The notes under the pieces were generated by a model. That model was not told the DNA's origin, made no database searches, and saw nothing but the letters and a program-made list of their open reading frames with translations. From Streptomyces djakartensis (GTDB taxonomy: Bacteria > Actinomycetota > Actinomycetes > Streptomycetales > Streptomycetaceae): 64,000 nt of DNA. The stretch covers positions 459,885 to 523,884 of the forward strand of contig NZ_BMWE01000002.1 of the NCBI RefSeq assembly GCF_014651075.1, in the 5' to 3' direction. The position numbers were made by a program, and so were the translations under genes. Numbering within the stretch: position 1 is the first letter of the stretch; the number at the start of each line of letters is the position of its first letter. Shown here in pieces: positions 7,959 through 16,251 of this stretch.

Positions 7959-9076
7959 CACTCCTCAACCACCGTGCCGAAGGGCCCGCCTCCGCGCCCC
8001 CGCTGCTGCTGGGCCCCTCGCTGGGCACCTCGTACGCCCTGTGGGACAAGGTGGCGCCCGAACTGTCGGCCACCCATCGGGTGGTCCGCTGGGATCTGCC
8101 GGGACACGGGGGCTCGGCCGCCGGTCTCGTCGAGCCGGGCGCGACCGTCGGTGACCTCGCCGCTCTGGTGCTCGCGCTCGCCGACTCGCTGGGCATCGAG
8201 CGGTTCGCGTACGCCGGTGTGTCGCTGGGCGGGGCCGTGGGGCTGCATCTCGCGGTCCATCACCCCGAACGGCTGTCGTCGCTGGCCGTGATCTGCTCGT
8301 CGGCGCACTTCGACGGGTCGCAACCCTGGGAGGAGCGGGCGGCGCTGGTGCGGCGGGAGGGGCTGGCCGGGCTGGCGGAGAACGCGGACGCGCGCTGGTT
8401 CGCATCCGGCTTCACCGTGCCGGAACTGGTTCAGGACCACCGGGACGCCGACCCGGCGGCGTACGCCGCCTGCTGTGACGCGCTCGCCGCGTTCGATCTG
8501 CGGGACCGGCTGCCGGAGATCGCCGTACCGGCCCTGCTCGTCGCCGGCCGTGAGGACCCGGCGACACCGCCCGCGCACCTCCGGGAGATCGCCGACGCGG
8601 TGCCGGGCGCGGCACTCGTGGAGATCCCGGGTGCCTCCCATCTGGCTCCCGCCCAGTGCCCGGAGGCCGTGCTGACCGCGCTGCGGGCGCACTTCGACGG
8701 GCTCCCGGGGCGTGGGACGGAGGTGCGGCGCGAGGTGCTCGGCGATGCGCACGTCGACCGGGCGCAGGCCCGGCAGACCCCCTTCACCGCGCGTTTCCAG
8801 GACTTCATCTCGCGCTACGCCTGGGGCGAGATCTGGACCGACCCGACGCTCTCCCGCCGCGAGCGCAGCATGATCACCCTCACCGCGCTGGTCGCGCACG
8901 GCCACTACGAGGAGCTGGCCATGCACGTCCGCGCGGCGCGCCGGGGCGGGCTCACGCCGGAGGAGATCGGCGCGGTGCTGCTCCAGACGGCGGTGTACTG
9001 CGGGGTGCCGGCGGCGAACTCGGCGTTCGCGACGGCCCAGCGGGTGCTGGCCGAAGAGGACGGCGCGCCGGGATGA
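7955..9076 (+). CDS. pcaL: Fused 3-oxoadipate enol-lactonase / 4-carboxymuconolactone decarboxylase
   Basis: Two-domain PcaL of 373 aa. Residues about 1-245 form an alpha/beta hydrolase (3-oxoadipate enol-lactonase, PcaD): nucleophile elbow GVSLGG, acid GREDP, His in GASHLAP. Residues about 255-373 form the carboxymuconolactone decarboxylase (PcaC): EVLGDAHVDRAQA, then LSRRERSMITLTALVAHGHYEELAMH. Together they take 4-carboxymuconolactone to 3-oxoadipate; the fusion is known from Streptomyces and Rhodococcus. The start is the TTG at 7955, overlapping the pcaB stop (TTGA); no ATG or GTG is in frame nearby, so coupling decides the start. It is the last gene of the operon. 3-Oxoadipate CoA-transferase and thiolase genes are not in the window. 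Confidence 0.94.
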   Translation: MTLLNHRAEGPASAPPLLLGPSLGTSYALWDKVAPELSATHRVVRWDLPGHGGSAAGLVEPGATVGDLAALVLALADSLGIERFAYAGVSLGGAVGLHLAVHHPERLSSLAVICSSAHFDGSQPWEERAALVRREGLAGLAENADARWFASGFTVPELVQDHRDADPAAYAACCDALAAFDLRDRLPEIAVPALLVAGREDPATPPAHLREIADAVPGAALVEIPGASHLAPAQCPEAVLTALRAHFDGLPGRGTEVRREVLGDAHVDRAQARQTPFTARFQDFISRYAWGEIWTDPTLSRRERSMITLTALVAHGHYEELAMHVRAARRGGLTPEEIGAVLLQTAVYCGVPAANSAFATAQRVLAEEDGAPG

Positions 9077-9125
9077 CCCCGTCGGCCGTAGCCCCGGCGG
9101 CGCGACCGGCCGCGGTGACCGGCCA

Positions 9126-9208
9126 GTCGGCGCGGACCTGACCCGGCGCGGCGGTCTCGGCGCAGGGCGGGAGCGGCCGTGGGAGCCGAGCCGTCGGCGC
9201 GGACCTGA
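9126..9208. repeat. 16-bp direct repeat in the pcaL / LAL gap
   Basis: GTCGGCGCGGACCTGA occurs at 9126-9141 and again at 9193-9208, 67 bp apart, in the 181-bp space between the convergent pcaL and LAL-type ATPase genes. No gene or HTH remnant was seen here. The repeat may mark a small tandem duplication. Confidence 0.5.
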
Positions 9209-9257
9209 TTGCGGACCGCCGGCATCACGGACACGGGCAGGGGCGGCCGGGCCGTGC

Positions 9258-11936
9258 TCAGCGCAGCCCCACACCCGTGTCGAGTTCGGCCCGGGCCCGC
9301 GCCGCGAGGCCGTCCGCGCCGCACGAGACCGCCAGGTCCAGGCCTCGCTCGAGGTCGGGCACCGAGCGGGCCGCGATGCCGTACTCGATACGGGCCGCCG
9401 CGTGTTCGTACTGGCAGGGTGAGGCCTCCAGATAGGTGACGGCCTGGGCGGCGAGCCGGACCGCGCGCTGGCCGGTCTCCAGGGCGGCGGCGCAGCGCAG
9501 GGCCTCGCCGATGGCGGTGTCCGTGCCGAAGCGCTCGGCCCGGCGGCGGACGTCGACGGCGAGCCGGGCTGCGCGGGCCGGGTCCTCGGTACTGAGGGCC
9601 CGGGCCAGATCGGCGGCCCAGGGCACGAGTACGGGATTGTGGTGGCCGCGCGCCGCCGCGGCCTTCTCGGCGGCCTCCAGTTCGTTGACGCCGTCCTTGG
9701 TGCGGCCCACGGCGAGCAGCAGCCGGCCGCGGACCGAGCGAGGGTCGGGCAGGACGATGGTGGACGGGTAGGGCGGGGCGAAACCGTGCCGTTCGGCGAC
9801 CTCCCAGGCCTCCTCCACACGGCCGCGGGCGAGCAGCGTGTCGACGAGGTTGCAGGTCGCGGTCCAGTACAGGGGCAGGCCGCGGCCGACGCGCTCGGCG
9901 AGGCGCAGCGACTCGCGCAGGGACGCCTCCGCCTCCCGCAGGCGGCCCCGCCTGCGGTGGCCGAGCCCCACGTAGGCGTGGGCCAGGGCGAGGTGGCCGC
10001 CGCTCCAGCCGGCGGTCTCGTAGGCGCGCAGGGCTTCGTTGTAGAGGGACTCGGCACGGTCGAGGCGGTCGGTGAACCCGTACGCGTTGGCCAGCATCAG
10101 CAGCAGTTCGATGCCCCACTCGGTGTCGGTCCAGCCGAGCCCGGGGGCGAGGCGGCCGTTGACGAGGGCGCGGTCGCACGCCTCGGTGACCTCCTCGGCG
10201 TTCTCGCCGTGCATCAGGGCGTCGAAGCCCCGCAGGATGAGCAGGGCGCGTTCGGAGTTGTCCCGGCCGGTGCAGGTGGCGGCGAGGTCGGCGAGCCGAC
10301 GGGAACGGTCGGGGGAGGCGGCCTCGCCGGCGTGTATGCCCTCCCACATGAAGTGCACGGCCTGCAGCCGCATCCGGGCGGGCCCGGGCGGGAGCCGGGC
10401 GGCCTCCGCCTCGACCGTGCGGACGGCCTCCTCGAGTTGGTCGTTGTGCAGCAGTGCCTGGGAGAGCCGGAAGACGGCGTCCACCCGCTGGTCGCCGTCG
10501 AGGCCGGGCATGCCGAGGGCGGTCCGCAGATGGTTGATGGTGCGGGCGGGTGCGGTCAGGAAAGTCGCCTCGGCCAGTTCGTACAGGACGTGCGGATGGG
10601 ACTCGGGCCGGGGCGGTTCCTTCAGGGCCCGCTCCAGGCAGCGGCGGGCCGCGTCGGGCGCGCCGACGGCGAGGTGCTCTCGGGCGGCCTCGCGCAGTTG
10701 CCCCACGAGTTCCTCGTCGTCGTCCGGGTGGACCTGCAGCAAGTGGCGGGCGGCGGCCGCGGCGCCGTGACCCTCGTCGGTGACGATCCGGGCGGCGATG
10801 CCGTGCATGGCCGTGCGCAGGGCGCCGGGGATGGAGTCGTAGACGGCGGTGGCGATCAGCGGGTGGACGAACTCCAGGTCGCCGTCGCCGCGATGGCCGG
10901 CGGCGGGGGCGGTGAGGATCCGGGCGGAGCGCAGCAGTTCGGCGCAGCGTCGGGCGTCGTCGGGGCGCAGCGTGGCGAGCTTGGCGACCAGGTCGATGGA
11001 GATGCCGGTGCCGAGGATGGCGGCCGCCCAGGCGAACCGTGTGGCGTCGATGCCGAGTTCCTCCAGGCGGGCGACGAGACCGCCGCCGCGGGCCGAGCGG
11101 TTCAGCTCACGCAGTTCCCCGGCCCGGGCCTCGACCGGTTCGAGCTCACTGTCCCGCACCTTGGCGAGGAGTTCGACGGTGTCGTAGGGGTTGCCGGCGG
11201 TGACGGCCCAGACCTCGCGGCAGAACGCGGCGTCGGCGTGTTCGCCGAGGGTGGCGCGGGTGAGTCCGGCCGTGGCGGCCGGGGTGAGGGCGTTCAGGGT
11301 GGCGACGGGCCGGTTCGCGGCGGCGGCGACGGCGGCGAGATGGCGGGCGCTCGCGCCGGGGACCTCGTCCGGGCGGCGGGTGACCACGACCAGGACGGAG
11401 GTCTCGTCGAGCCGCTCGGCGAACGCCGCGAGCCAGTGCAGGGTCTCCTGGTCGGCCCAGTGGACGTCGTCGATGAGCAGCACCAGCGGCCAGTCCCGGC
11501 GGGAGAGGCGGCGCACCGCGGCGACCAGCCCGTCGCAGACGCCCTGCGGGTCGGCCTGCCGGTCGCCGGGGTCCGCGATGCCGAGGGCGGGGCCGGCGAT
11601 GTCGTACCAGTCGCCGAGGTACTCGCGCGCCTCCTCGGGCAGCATGGGCACCAGTGCCGGTTGCAGTAACTGCCGTACCACGTTGAAAGGGACCGACCTG
11701 AGGGTCTCGCCGCCGCGCGCCGACCAGACCGTGCAGCCCCGGGCCTCGGCGATGCGGCGGGTTTCGGCCAGCAGCGCGGTCTTGCCGAGTCCCGCCTCGC
11801 CCCGGAAGACCAGCAGCCCGCCGGACGAGGAGCGGTCCGCGCACAGGCTGTCGAGCGCCCGCGTCACGGCGGCGACTTCCTCGTCGCGCTCCCACAGGGA
11901 GGCCGAGGCCGCGGCCGTGGGCCGTACCTCCGTCAT
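9258..11936 (-). CDS. LAL-type AAA ATPase with TPR-like repeats, lacking the LuxR HTH
   Basis: Large protein of 892 aa. The N-terminal STAND/AAA module is clear: LWERDEEVAAV, Walker A GEAGLGKT, Walker B LVLLIDDVHWADQ. A long helical repeat region follows, as in LuxR-family LAL regulators (MalT-like). In those proteins the C-terminus carries a LuxR helix-turn-helix of about 60 aa; here the protein stops at ARARAELDTGVGLR and no such domain follows in any frame downstream. It may therefore act by protein contact, or be a truncated regulator. ATG 11936 is chosen because GGGAGG lies at good distance; the frame is open to 12068. It is convergent with pcaL and divergent from the DUF2510 gene. Confidence 0.85.
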   Translation of the reverse strand: MTEVRPTAAASASLWERDEEVAAVTRALDSLCADRSSSGGLLVFRGEAGLGKTALLAETRRIAEARGCTVWSARGGETLRSVPFNVVRQLLQPALVPMLPEEAREYLGDWYDIAGPALGIADPGDRQADPQGVCDGLVAAVRRLSRRDWPLVLLIDDVHWADQETLHWLAAFAERLDETSVLVVVTRRPDEVPGASARHLAAVAAAANRPVATLNALTPAATAGLTRATLGEHADAAFCREVWAVTAGNPYDTVELLAKVRDSELEPVEARAGELRELNRSARGGGLVARLEELGIDATRFAWAAAILGTGISIDLVAKLATLRPDDARRCAELLRSARILTAPAAGHRGDGDLEFVHPLIATAVYDSIPGALRTAMHGIAARIVTDEGHGAAAAARHLLQVHPDDDEELVGQLREAAREHLAVGAPDAARRCLERALKEPPRPESHPHVLYELAEATFLTAPARTINHLRTALGMPGLDGDQRVDAVFRLSQALLHNDQLEEAVRTVEAEAARLPPGPARMRLQAVHFMWEGIHAGEAASPDRSRRLADLAATCTGRDNSERALLILRGFDALMHGENAEEVTEACDRALVNGRLAPGLGWTDTEWGIELLLMLANAYGFTDRLDRAESLYNEALRAYETAGWSGGHLALAHAYVGLGHRRRGRLREAEASLRESLRLAERVGRGLPLYWTATCNLVDTLLARGRVEEAWEVAERHGFAPPYPSTIVLPDPRSVRGRLLLAVGRTKDGVNELEAAEKAAAARGHHNPVLVPWAADLARALSTEDPARAARLAVDVRRRAERFGTDTAIGEALRCAAALETGQRAVRLAAQAVTYLEASPCQYEHAAARIEYGIAARSVPDLERGLDLAVSCGADGLAARARAELDTGVGLR

Positions 11937-12327
11937 CTTCGCTACCTCCCCTAGTCGCCCGAATGACGTACAGACATCGAGCGTAGCCCTCCTCATGCCC
12001 GAGTGGAGGATGGACCCGGCACCAGTCGCCGTGCCGGTGACACCGGGTGCCCCACCCATCGCCCTCACGCCAACGAGGGTGCTTTGTAAGACAAGTGACG
12101 TTCACTCAGGGAACGGGGACTCACCGCGTGGCCGCCGTGCGCCGGACGCAGGCTCTCGGTGGGCGATCTCGTCGAGTGGCACGAGTCAGGCGTCCGGAGG
12201 GCTGCTCGCGACGATCACGGCGGCGAGGTTCCCGATCCCGCTGCCGGCGCCCCGCCGCGCTGAGGTGCCGCGGCCGCGGGCCGACTCCTCTCATGCCCCT
12301 TTCACGCACGCCTCATACGGTGGGGGC
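11937..12327. other. Divergent intergenic region with small palindrome
   Basis: 391 bp between the LAL-type gene and the DUF2510 gene, without a coding frame I can support. It must hold both promoters. An inverted repeat AGTGA-CGT-TCACT at 12094-12106 could be a regulator site. AGACAAGTGACG at 12089-12100 recurs at 12371-12382 inside the next gene, which may be chance. Confidence 0.4.
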
Positions 12328-13779
12328 ATGACGCAGGAGACTCCCCCCGGGTGGTACCCCGACCCCGGACAGACAAGTGACGGGCCCGCCACCGTGCGCT
12401 GGTGGGACGGCAAGGCCTGGACCGACCGCATCCGCCCTGCGGAACCGGCCGCGGCCTGGACTCCCCCGGCACCGCCGTCGTCCGCCGATCCGCAGCCGGG
12501 GCATCCGGCTTCTGACGCGGGGCCGACGGCTGCCGGCGGCCCGGGAGCGATCGGGCATGGCGCGGGCACCGGAGGCCCGGAGAGTGCCGGGCGCACCGGC
12601 GCGACCGGGGAACCAGGCGGGGCGGGCGGTCCGGAGAACGCCGGGCACCCCGGCTCCGCCGGGGAACCGGAGACGGTCCGGAAACCAGACACCGACCGAC
12701 AACCGGGCAACACCGGGCAACCGAGCGAGATCGGACAATCGGGCACCGTCGGACATCCCGGCCCTGCCGGAGAGCCGGAGACGGCCGGGAGACCAGGCAC
12801 CACCGGGCAACCGGGCGGGACCGGGCAATGGGGCGAAGCCGGACAGTCGGTCGGGGTCGGGCAATCGAGCGTCGTCGGACATCCAGGCGCCGGGCACATG
12901 ACCACCGGCGGGCACTCGCAGACCGCCGGGCATCCCGCGTATGCCGCCTACCCCGCCTACCCCACCGCACCTCCGGCCGCCCCCGGGCGGCGGCTGCGGG
13001 TCGGGGCCGCTGTGGCGGCTGCGGTCGTGGTGCTGGCCAGCATCGGTGTGGGGGTGTACGCACTGACGGACGACCGCGGTGGTTCGCCGGCCTCGCAGGG
13101 GCCGGGCGGTCCGGGCGGGTCCGGGGGCCCGGGCGGGCCGTTCGGGGGGCCCGGCGGCTCCGGGGGGTCCGGAGGTTCAGGTGGATCCGGGGGTTCCGGT
13201 GGGCCCGGTGGGCAGAGCCCGTCGCCCGAGCAGTCGGAGCCGCCGAAGGTCAGGAGCGGCTCGGTGACCGACGCGATCTCCGGCATCAGCCTGCCGATCC
13301 CGAAGGGCTGGTACGGCCAGGAGGGACGGGCCGGCGCGCAGGTGACGTCCGACGACTCTTACAAGTGCCCCGGCGACACCTCCTCGACGTGCACGAAGGG
13401 CGGCGCCTACTCCGCACCGGCCCTGCTCCTCGGCACCAAGGGCGGCACCGCCGAGGAGGTCGCGAAGGCGGACATCGCGGCGAACGCCAAGGAGTCCTAC
13501 GGCGGCAAGTCCTACGGCGGAATCACCTCGCACGACGTGCTGGCCGCCAAGGCCGTGACCGTGGCCGGGCAGAAGGGCTACATGGTCCGGTGGAAGGCCG
13601 TCACGAGCAAGGGCGCCGACGGCATCGTGGAGTCGCTCGCGTTCCCCTCCCCCGCGAACGCGCGGCAGATGGTCGTCGTCCGCTTCGGCGTCGACGCCGA
13701 CCAGAAGGAGGCCGTCCTGGACGAGATCACCAAGGGCATCAAGGTGTCGACGGGCAGCGGCAACGGCCAGGACGTCTGA
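12328..13779 (+). CDS. DUF2510 membrane protein with collagen-like Gly-X-Y region
   Basis: Protein of 483 aa. Residues 1-40 are a DUF2510 domain (PPGWYPDP, WDGKAWTDR). Residues about 60-195 are Gly/Pro/Glu/Gln-rich with Gly at every third position over long stretches (GHPGSAGEPET, GTVGHPGPAGEPETAG), partly as six-residue units G-x-x-G-[HQR]-P. One transmembrane helix follows (VGAAVAAAVVVLASIGVGVYAL), then a second Gly/Ser-Gly-Pro linker and a C-terminal globular domain from about residue 310 (ISGISLPIPKGWYGQE...) with two Cys, presumably outside the cell. Function unknown; DUF2510 is common at the cytoplasmic end of actinobacterial envelope proteins. GGTGGGGGC precedes the ATG; the frame is open far upstream but without a better start. 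Confidence 0.82.
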   Translation: MTQETPPGWYPDPGQTSDGPATVRWWDGKAWTDRIRPAEPAAAWTPPAPPSSADPQPGHPASDAGPTAAGGPGAIGHGAGTGGPESAGRTGATGEPGGAGGPENAGHPGSAGEPETVRKPDTDRQPGNTGQPSEIGQSGTVGHPGPAGEPETAGRPGTTGQPGGTGQWGEAGQSVGVGQSSVVGHPGAGHMTTGGHSQTAGHPAYAAYPAYPTAPPAAPGRRLRVGAAVAAAVVVLASIGVGVYALTDDRGGSPASQGPGGPGGSGGPGGPFGGPGGSGGSGGSGGSGGSGGPGGQSPSPEQSEPPKVRSGSVTDAISGISLPIPKGWYGQEGRAGAQVTSDDSYKCPGDTSSTCTKGGAYSAPALLLGTKGGTAEEVAKADIAANAKESYGGKSYGGITSHDVLAAKAVTVAGQKGYMVRWKAVTSKGADGIVESLAFPSPANARQMVVVRFGVDADQKEAVLDEITKGIKVSTGSGNGQDV

Positions 13780-13796
13780 CGGGCGACAAGCGCCCG
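13780..13796. terminator. Hairpin after the DUF2510 gene
   Basis: CGGGCG-ACAAG-CGCCCG, a perfect 6-bp stem starting at the base after the TGA of the DUF2510 gene. Probable transcription terminator. The remaining 234 bp before the convergent phospholipase gene shows no gene. Confidence 0.5.
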
Positions 13797-14030
13797 ACCG
13801 GTCTGTCGCTGGTCGCCTCCAGGGCCGCCCCGGCGGGCGTGCTGCTCACGCTCGCCGGGGTGACCCTGGCGCCCGGAAGGGGGACGTGGTGCCGCTCAGC
13901 AGGACTTCTACGGATCACCCGGTGGACGCCGACCGCCCGGTGACCGCCGTCCTGGCCCTGGAGCCCGGCCCGGCGGCGACCGGACCGGCCCGGGCGCCCC
14001 GACCGCACGACCCGGGACACCTCACCACCG

Positions 14031-16082
14031 CTAGCCGGTGATGATCGCCGGGTCGCTCACCCCCGGCCTGCCGTTCTCGACATGGCCGGCGAAGCGCCGC
14101 AGGAACGCCTTGTCGCCTTCCGCGGTGACGGTCAGGTCGTACCAGCGGCGGCTGGCGGCGAGTCCGACCGTCCGCCGTACGGTGGCGCCCGGGCGGACGG
14201 TGATGGTCGAGGGCCGGCCGCCGTAGCCGTCGGAGAGCTTCAGCCGGGCGGCGCCGGAGCCCTCGTTGGTGAAGACCAGTTCGATGTCGTCGCCGGTGTG
14301 ACGTGCGGTGACCTCGCAGCCGGCCGTCCTGTTCGAGCCCTTGAAGGCCCGCACAAAGCCGTTCGGGCCGTGCACGGTCAGGTCGTAGGAGCCCGCCGAG
14401 TAGGCCGAGTTCCAGGTGTCGGAGAGTGTCTTGCCGGCCTCGGTGGTGTACATCCAGGGGCCGTCGGCGCGGTTGCCGGAGGTGACGTGGAAGGCGGCGC
14501 CCGCCTTCGGCCCGGAGGCGAAGGTGAGCGTGAGCCTGCCCGCCGCCGCGTCGACCGAGGCGTCCACGTGCGGGGCGTACTTCAGCGGCCGGGAGCGGCG
14601 CAGGCCGGGTTCCTGCCGGGGCATGCGCGGGTCGGCCGGCGGGGTCGGCCGGTAGTCGGGGTGGCGCTCGCGGTCCTGCGGTTCGTACCCGTCGGTGCCG
14701 GGCAGCGCCGCGGGACGCGTGTCCTTGCGGGAGAAGTCGAACGCGGCCGTCAGGTCACCGCAGACCGCCCGGCGCCACGGCGAGATGCTGGTCTCGCGCA
14801 CGCCGAAGCGGCGCTCCATGAAGCGCAGGATCGAGGTGTGGTCGAGGGTCTCGGAACAGACGTAGCCGCCCTTGCTCCACGGTGAGACGACCAGCATGGG
14901 CACGCGGGGGCCGAGGCCGTAGGGGCCGGCGGTGTTCTTGCTGTCGCCGGGGAAGAGGTCGAGGGAGACGTCGACGGTGGACCGGCCGCGGGAGGCGTCC
15001 TTCGGCGGCAGCGGCGGCACGACGTGGTCGAAGAAGCCGTCGTTCTCGTCGTAGGTGATGAACAGGGCGGTCTTCGACCACACCTCCGGGTTGGAGGTGA
15101 GGGCGTCCAGGACCTGGGCGATGTACCAGGCGCCGTAGTTCGACGGCCAGTTGGAGTGCTCGGAGAAGGCCTCGGGGGCGGCGATCCAGGAGATCTGCGG
15201 GAGCTTGCCGGCCTTCACGTCGGCGCGCAGCAGGTCGAAGTAGCCCTCGCCGGCCTTGACGTTCGTGCCGGTGCGGGCCTTGTCGTACCAGGGGTCGCCC
15301 GGCTGGGCGTCCCGGTACTTGTTGAAGTAGAGCAGCGAGTTGTCGCCGTAGTTGCCGCGGTAGGCGTCCTGGATCCAGCCCCAGGAGCCCTTCGCGTCGA
15401 GGCCGTCGCCGATGTCCTGGTAGACCTTCCAGGAGACGCCGGCCTGCTCCAGGCGTTCGGGGTACGTCGTCCAGCCGTAACCGAGTTCGTCGTTGCCGAG
15501 CACCGGGCCGCCGCCGGTGCCGTCGTTGCCCGTGCAGCCCGACCACATGTAGTAGCGGTTCGGGTCGGTGGAGCCGATGAACGAGCAGTGGTAGGCGTCG
15601 CAGACCGTGAAGGCGTCGGCGAGGGCGTAGTGGAAGGGGATGTCCTCGCGCGTCAGGTACGCCATGGTCGTGGTGCCCTTGGCGGGCACCCACCTGTCGT
15701 ACTTGCCGCCGTTGTAGGCCTGGTGGCCGTCGGGCCAGGAGTGGGGCAGGCCCTCCAGGAACTGCATGCCGAGGTCGTCGGCGTCCGGGTGGAACGGCAG
15801 GACCTCCTTGCCGTCCTTCTCCTGGTGCCAGACGGTCTTGCCGTTGTCGAGGGTGACCGGGCGGGGGTCGCCGAAGCCGCGGACGCCTCTCAGGGTGCCG
15901 AAGTAATGGTCGAAGGAACGGTTCTCCTGCATGAGGACCACGATGTGCTCGACGTCCTCGATCGACCCGGTGCGGTGGTTCGCCGGAAGCGCGGCCGCCC
16001 GCTGAATGCTGGCGGACAGTGCGCTGAAGGCCGTTGTGGCGCCCGCGAGTTGGAGAAAGCGGCGCCGATTGACTTCGGACAT
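14031..16082 (-). CDS. Tat-exported phosphocholine-type phospholipase C
   Basis: Secreted non-haemolytic phospholipase C of the phosphoesterase family (PF04185), 683 aa. It would hydrolyse phosphatidylcholine-type lipids outside the cell and release phosphate-bearing headgroups. The N-terminus carries a twin-arginine signal (NRRRFLQLAGATTAF) with an AAA cleavage region. Catalytic-domain motifs: HIVVLMQENRSFDHYFGTL, then TYDENDGFFDHVVPP and SPWSKGGYVCSETLDHTSILRF. The C-terminal 200 residues hold two repeats of the bacterial PLC C-terminal domain (FHVTSGNRADGPW; SYDLTVHGPNGFVRAFKG). ATG 16082 is chosen from the Tat signal and an AGAGG upstream; the frame is open to 16325. It is divergent from the MFS gene. 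Phosphate control is likely but no PHO box was identified. Confidence 0.93.
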   Translation of the reverse strand: MSEVNRRRFLQLAGATTAFSALSASIQRAAALPANHRTGSIEDVEHIVVLMQENRSFDHYFGTLRGVRGFGDPRPVTLDNGKTVWHQEKDGKEVLPFHPDADDLGMQFLEGLPHSWPDGHQAYNGGKYDRWVPAKGTTTMAYLTREDIPFHYALADAFTVCDAYHCSFIGSTDPNRYYMWSGCTGNDGTGGGPVLGNDELGYGWTTYPERLEQAGVSWKVYQDIGDGLDAKGSWGWIQDAYRGNYGDNSLLYFNKYRDAQPGDPWYDKARTGTNVKAGEGYFDLLRADVKAGKLPQISWIAAPEAFSEHSNWPSNYGAWYIAQVLDALTSNPEVWSKTALFITYDENDGFFDHVVPPLPPKDASRGRSTVDVSLDLFPGDSKNTAGPYGLGPRVPMLVVSPWSKGGYVCSETLDHTSILRFMERRFGVRETSISPWRRAVCGDLTAAFDFSRKDTRPAALPGTDGYEPQDRERHPDYRPTPPADPRMPRQEPGLRRSRPLKYAPHVDASVDAAAGRLTLTFASGPKAGAAFHVTSGNRADGPWMYTTEAGKTLSDTWNSAYSAGSYDLTVHGPNGFVRAFKGSNRTAGCEVTARHTGDDIELVFTNEGSGAARLKLSDGYGGRPSTITVRPGATVRRTVGLAASRRWYDLTVTAEGDKAFLRRFAGHVENGRPGVSDPAIITG

Positions 16083-16251
16083 GTAGGACAGACCTCTCAT
16101 CCTGAGGTGCGGGATGGCCGGAACGTGACGGAATCTGCGCGGAAGGAGTGTTTCAGGGACACCAAACGTCAAGGAAGGGGCGCGTGACACTCGTGTGAAA
16201 GTCGCCGGTACGGCAGGTGTGCCCGGGCCGTGGCAGGGGAGGGTGAGGGGC

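Noticed and set aside
12089..12382. AGACAAGTGACG present twice around the DUF2510 start
   Set aside because: The second copy is inside a coding sequence with no symmetry; probably chance.
13081..13220. Short GGTTCCGG-type tandem repeats that could look like a repeat array
   Set aside because: They encode a Gly/Ser/Pro linker of the DUF2510 protein; there are no spacers, so this is not a CRISPR array.
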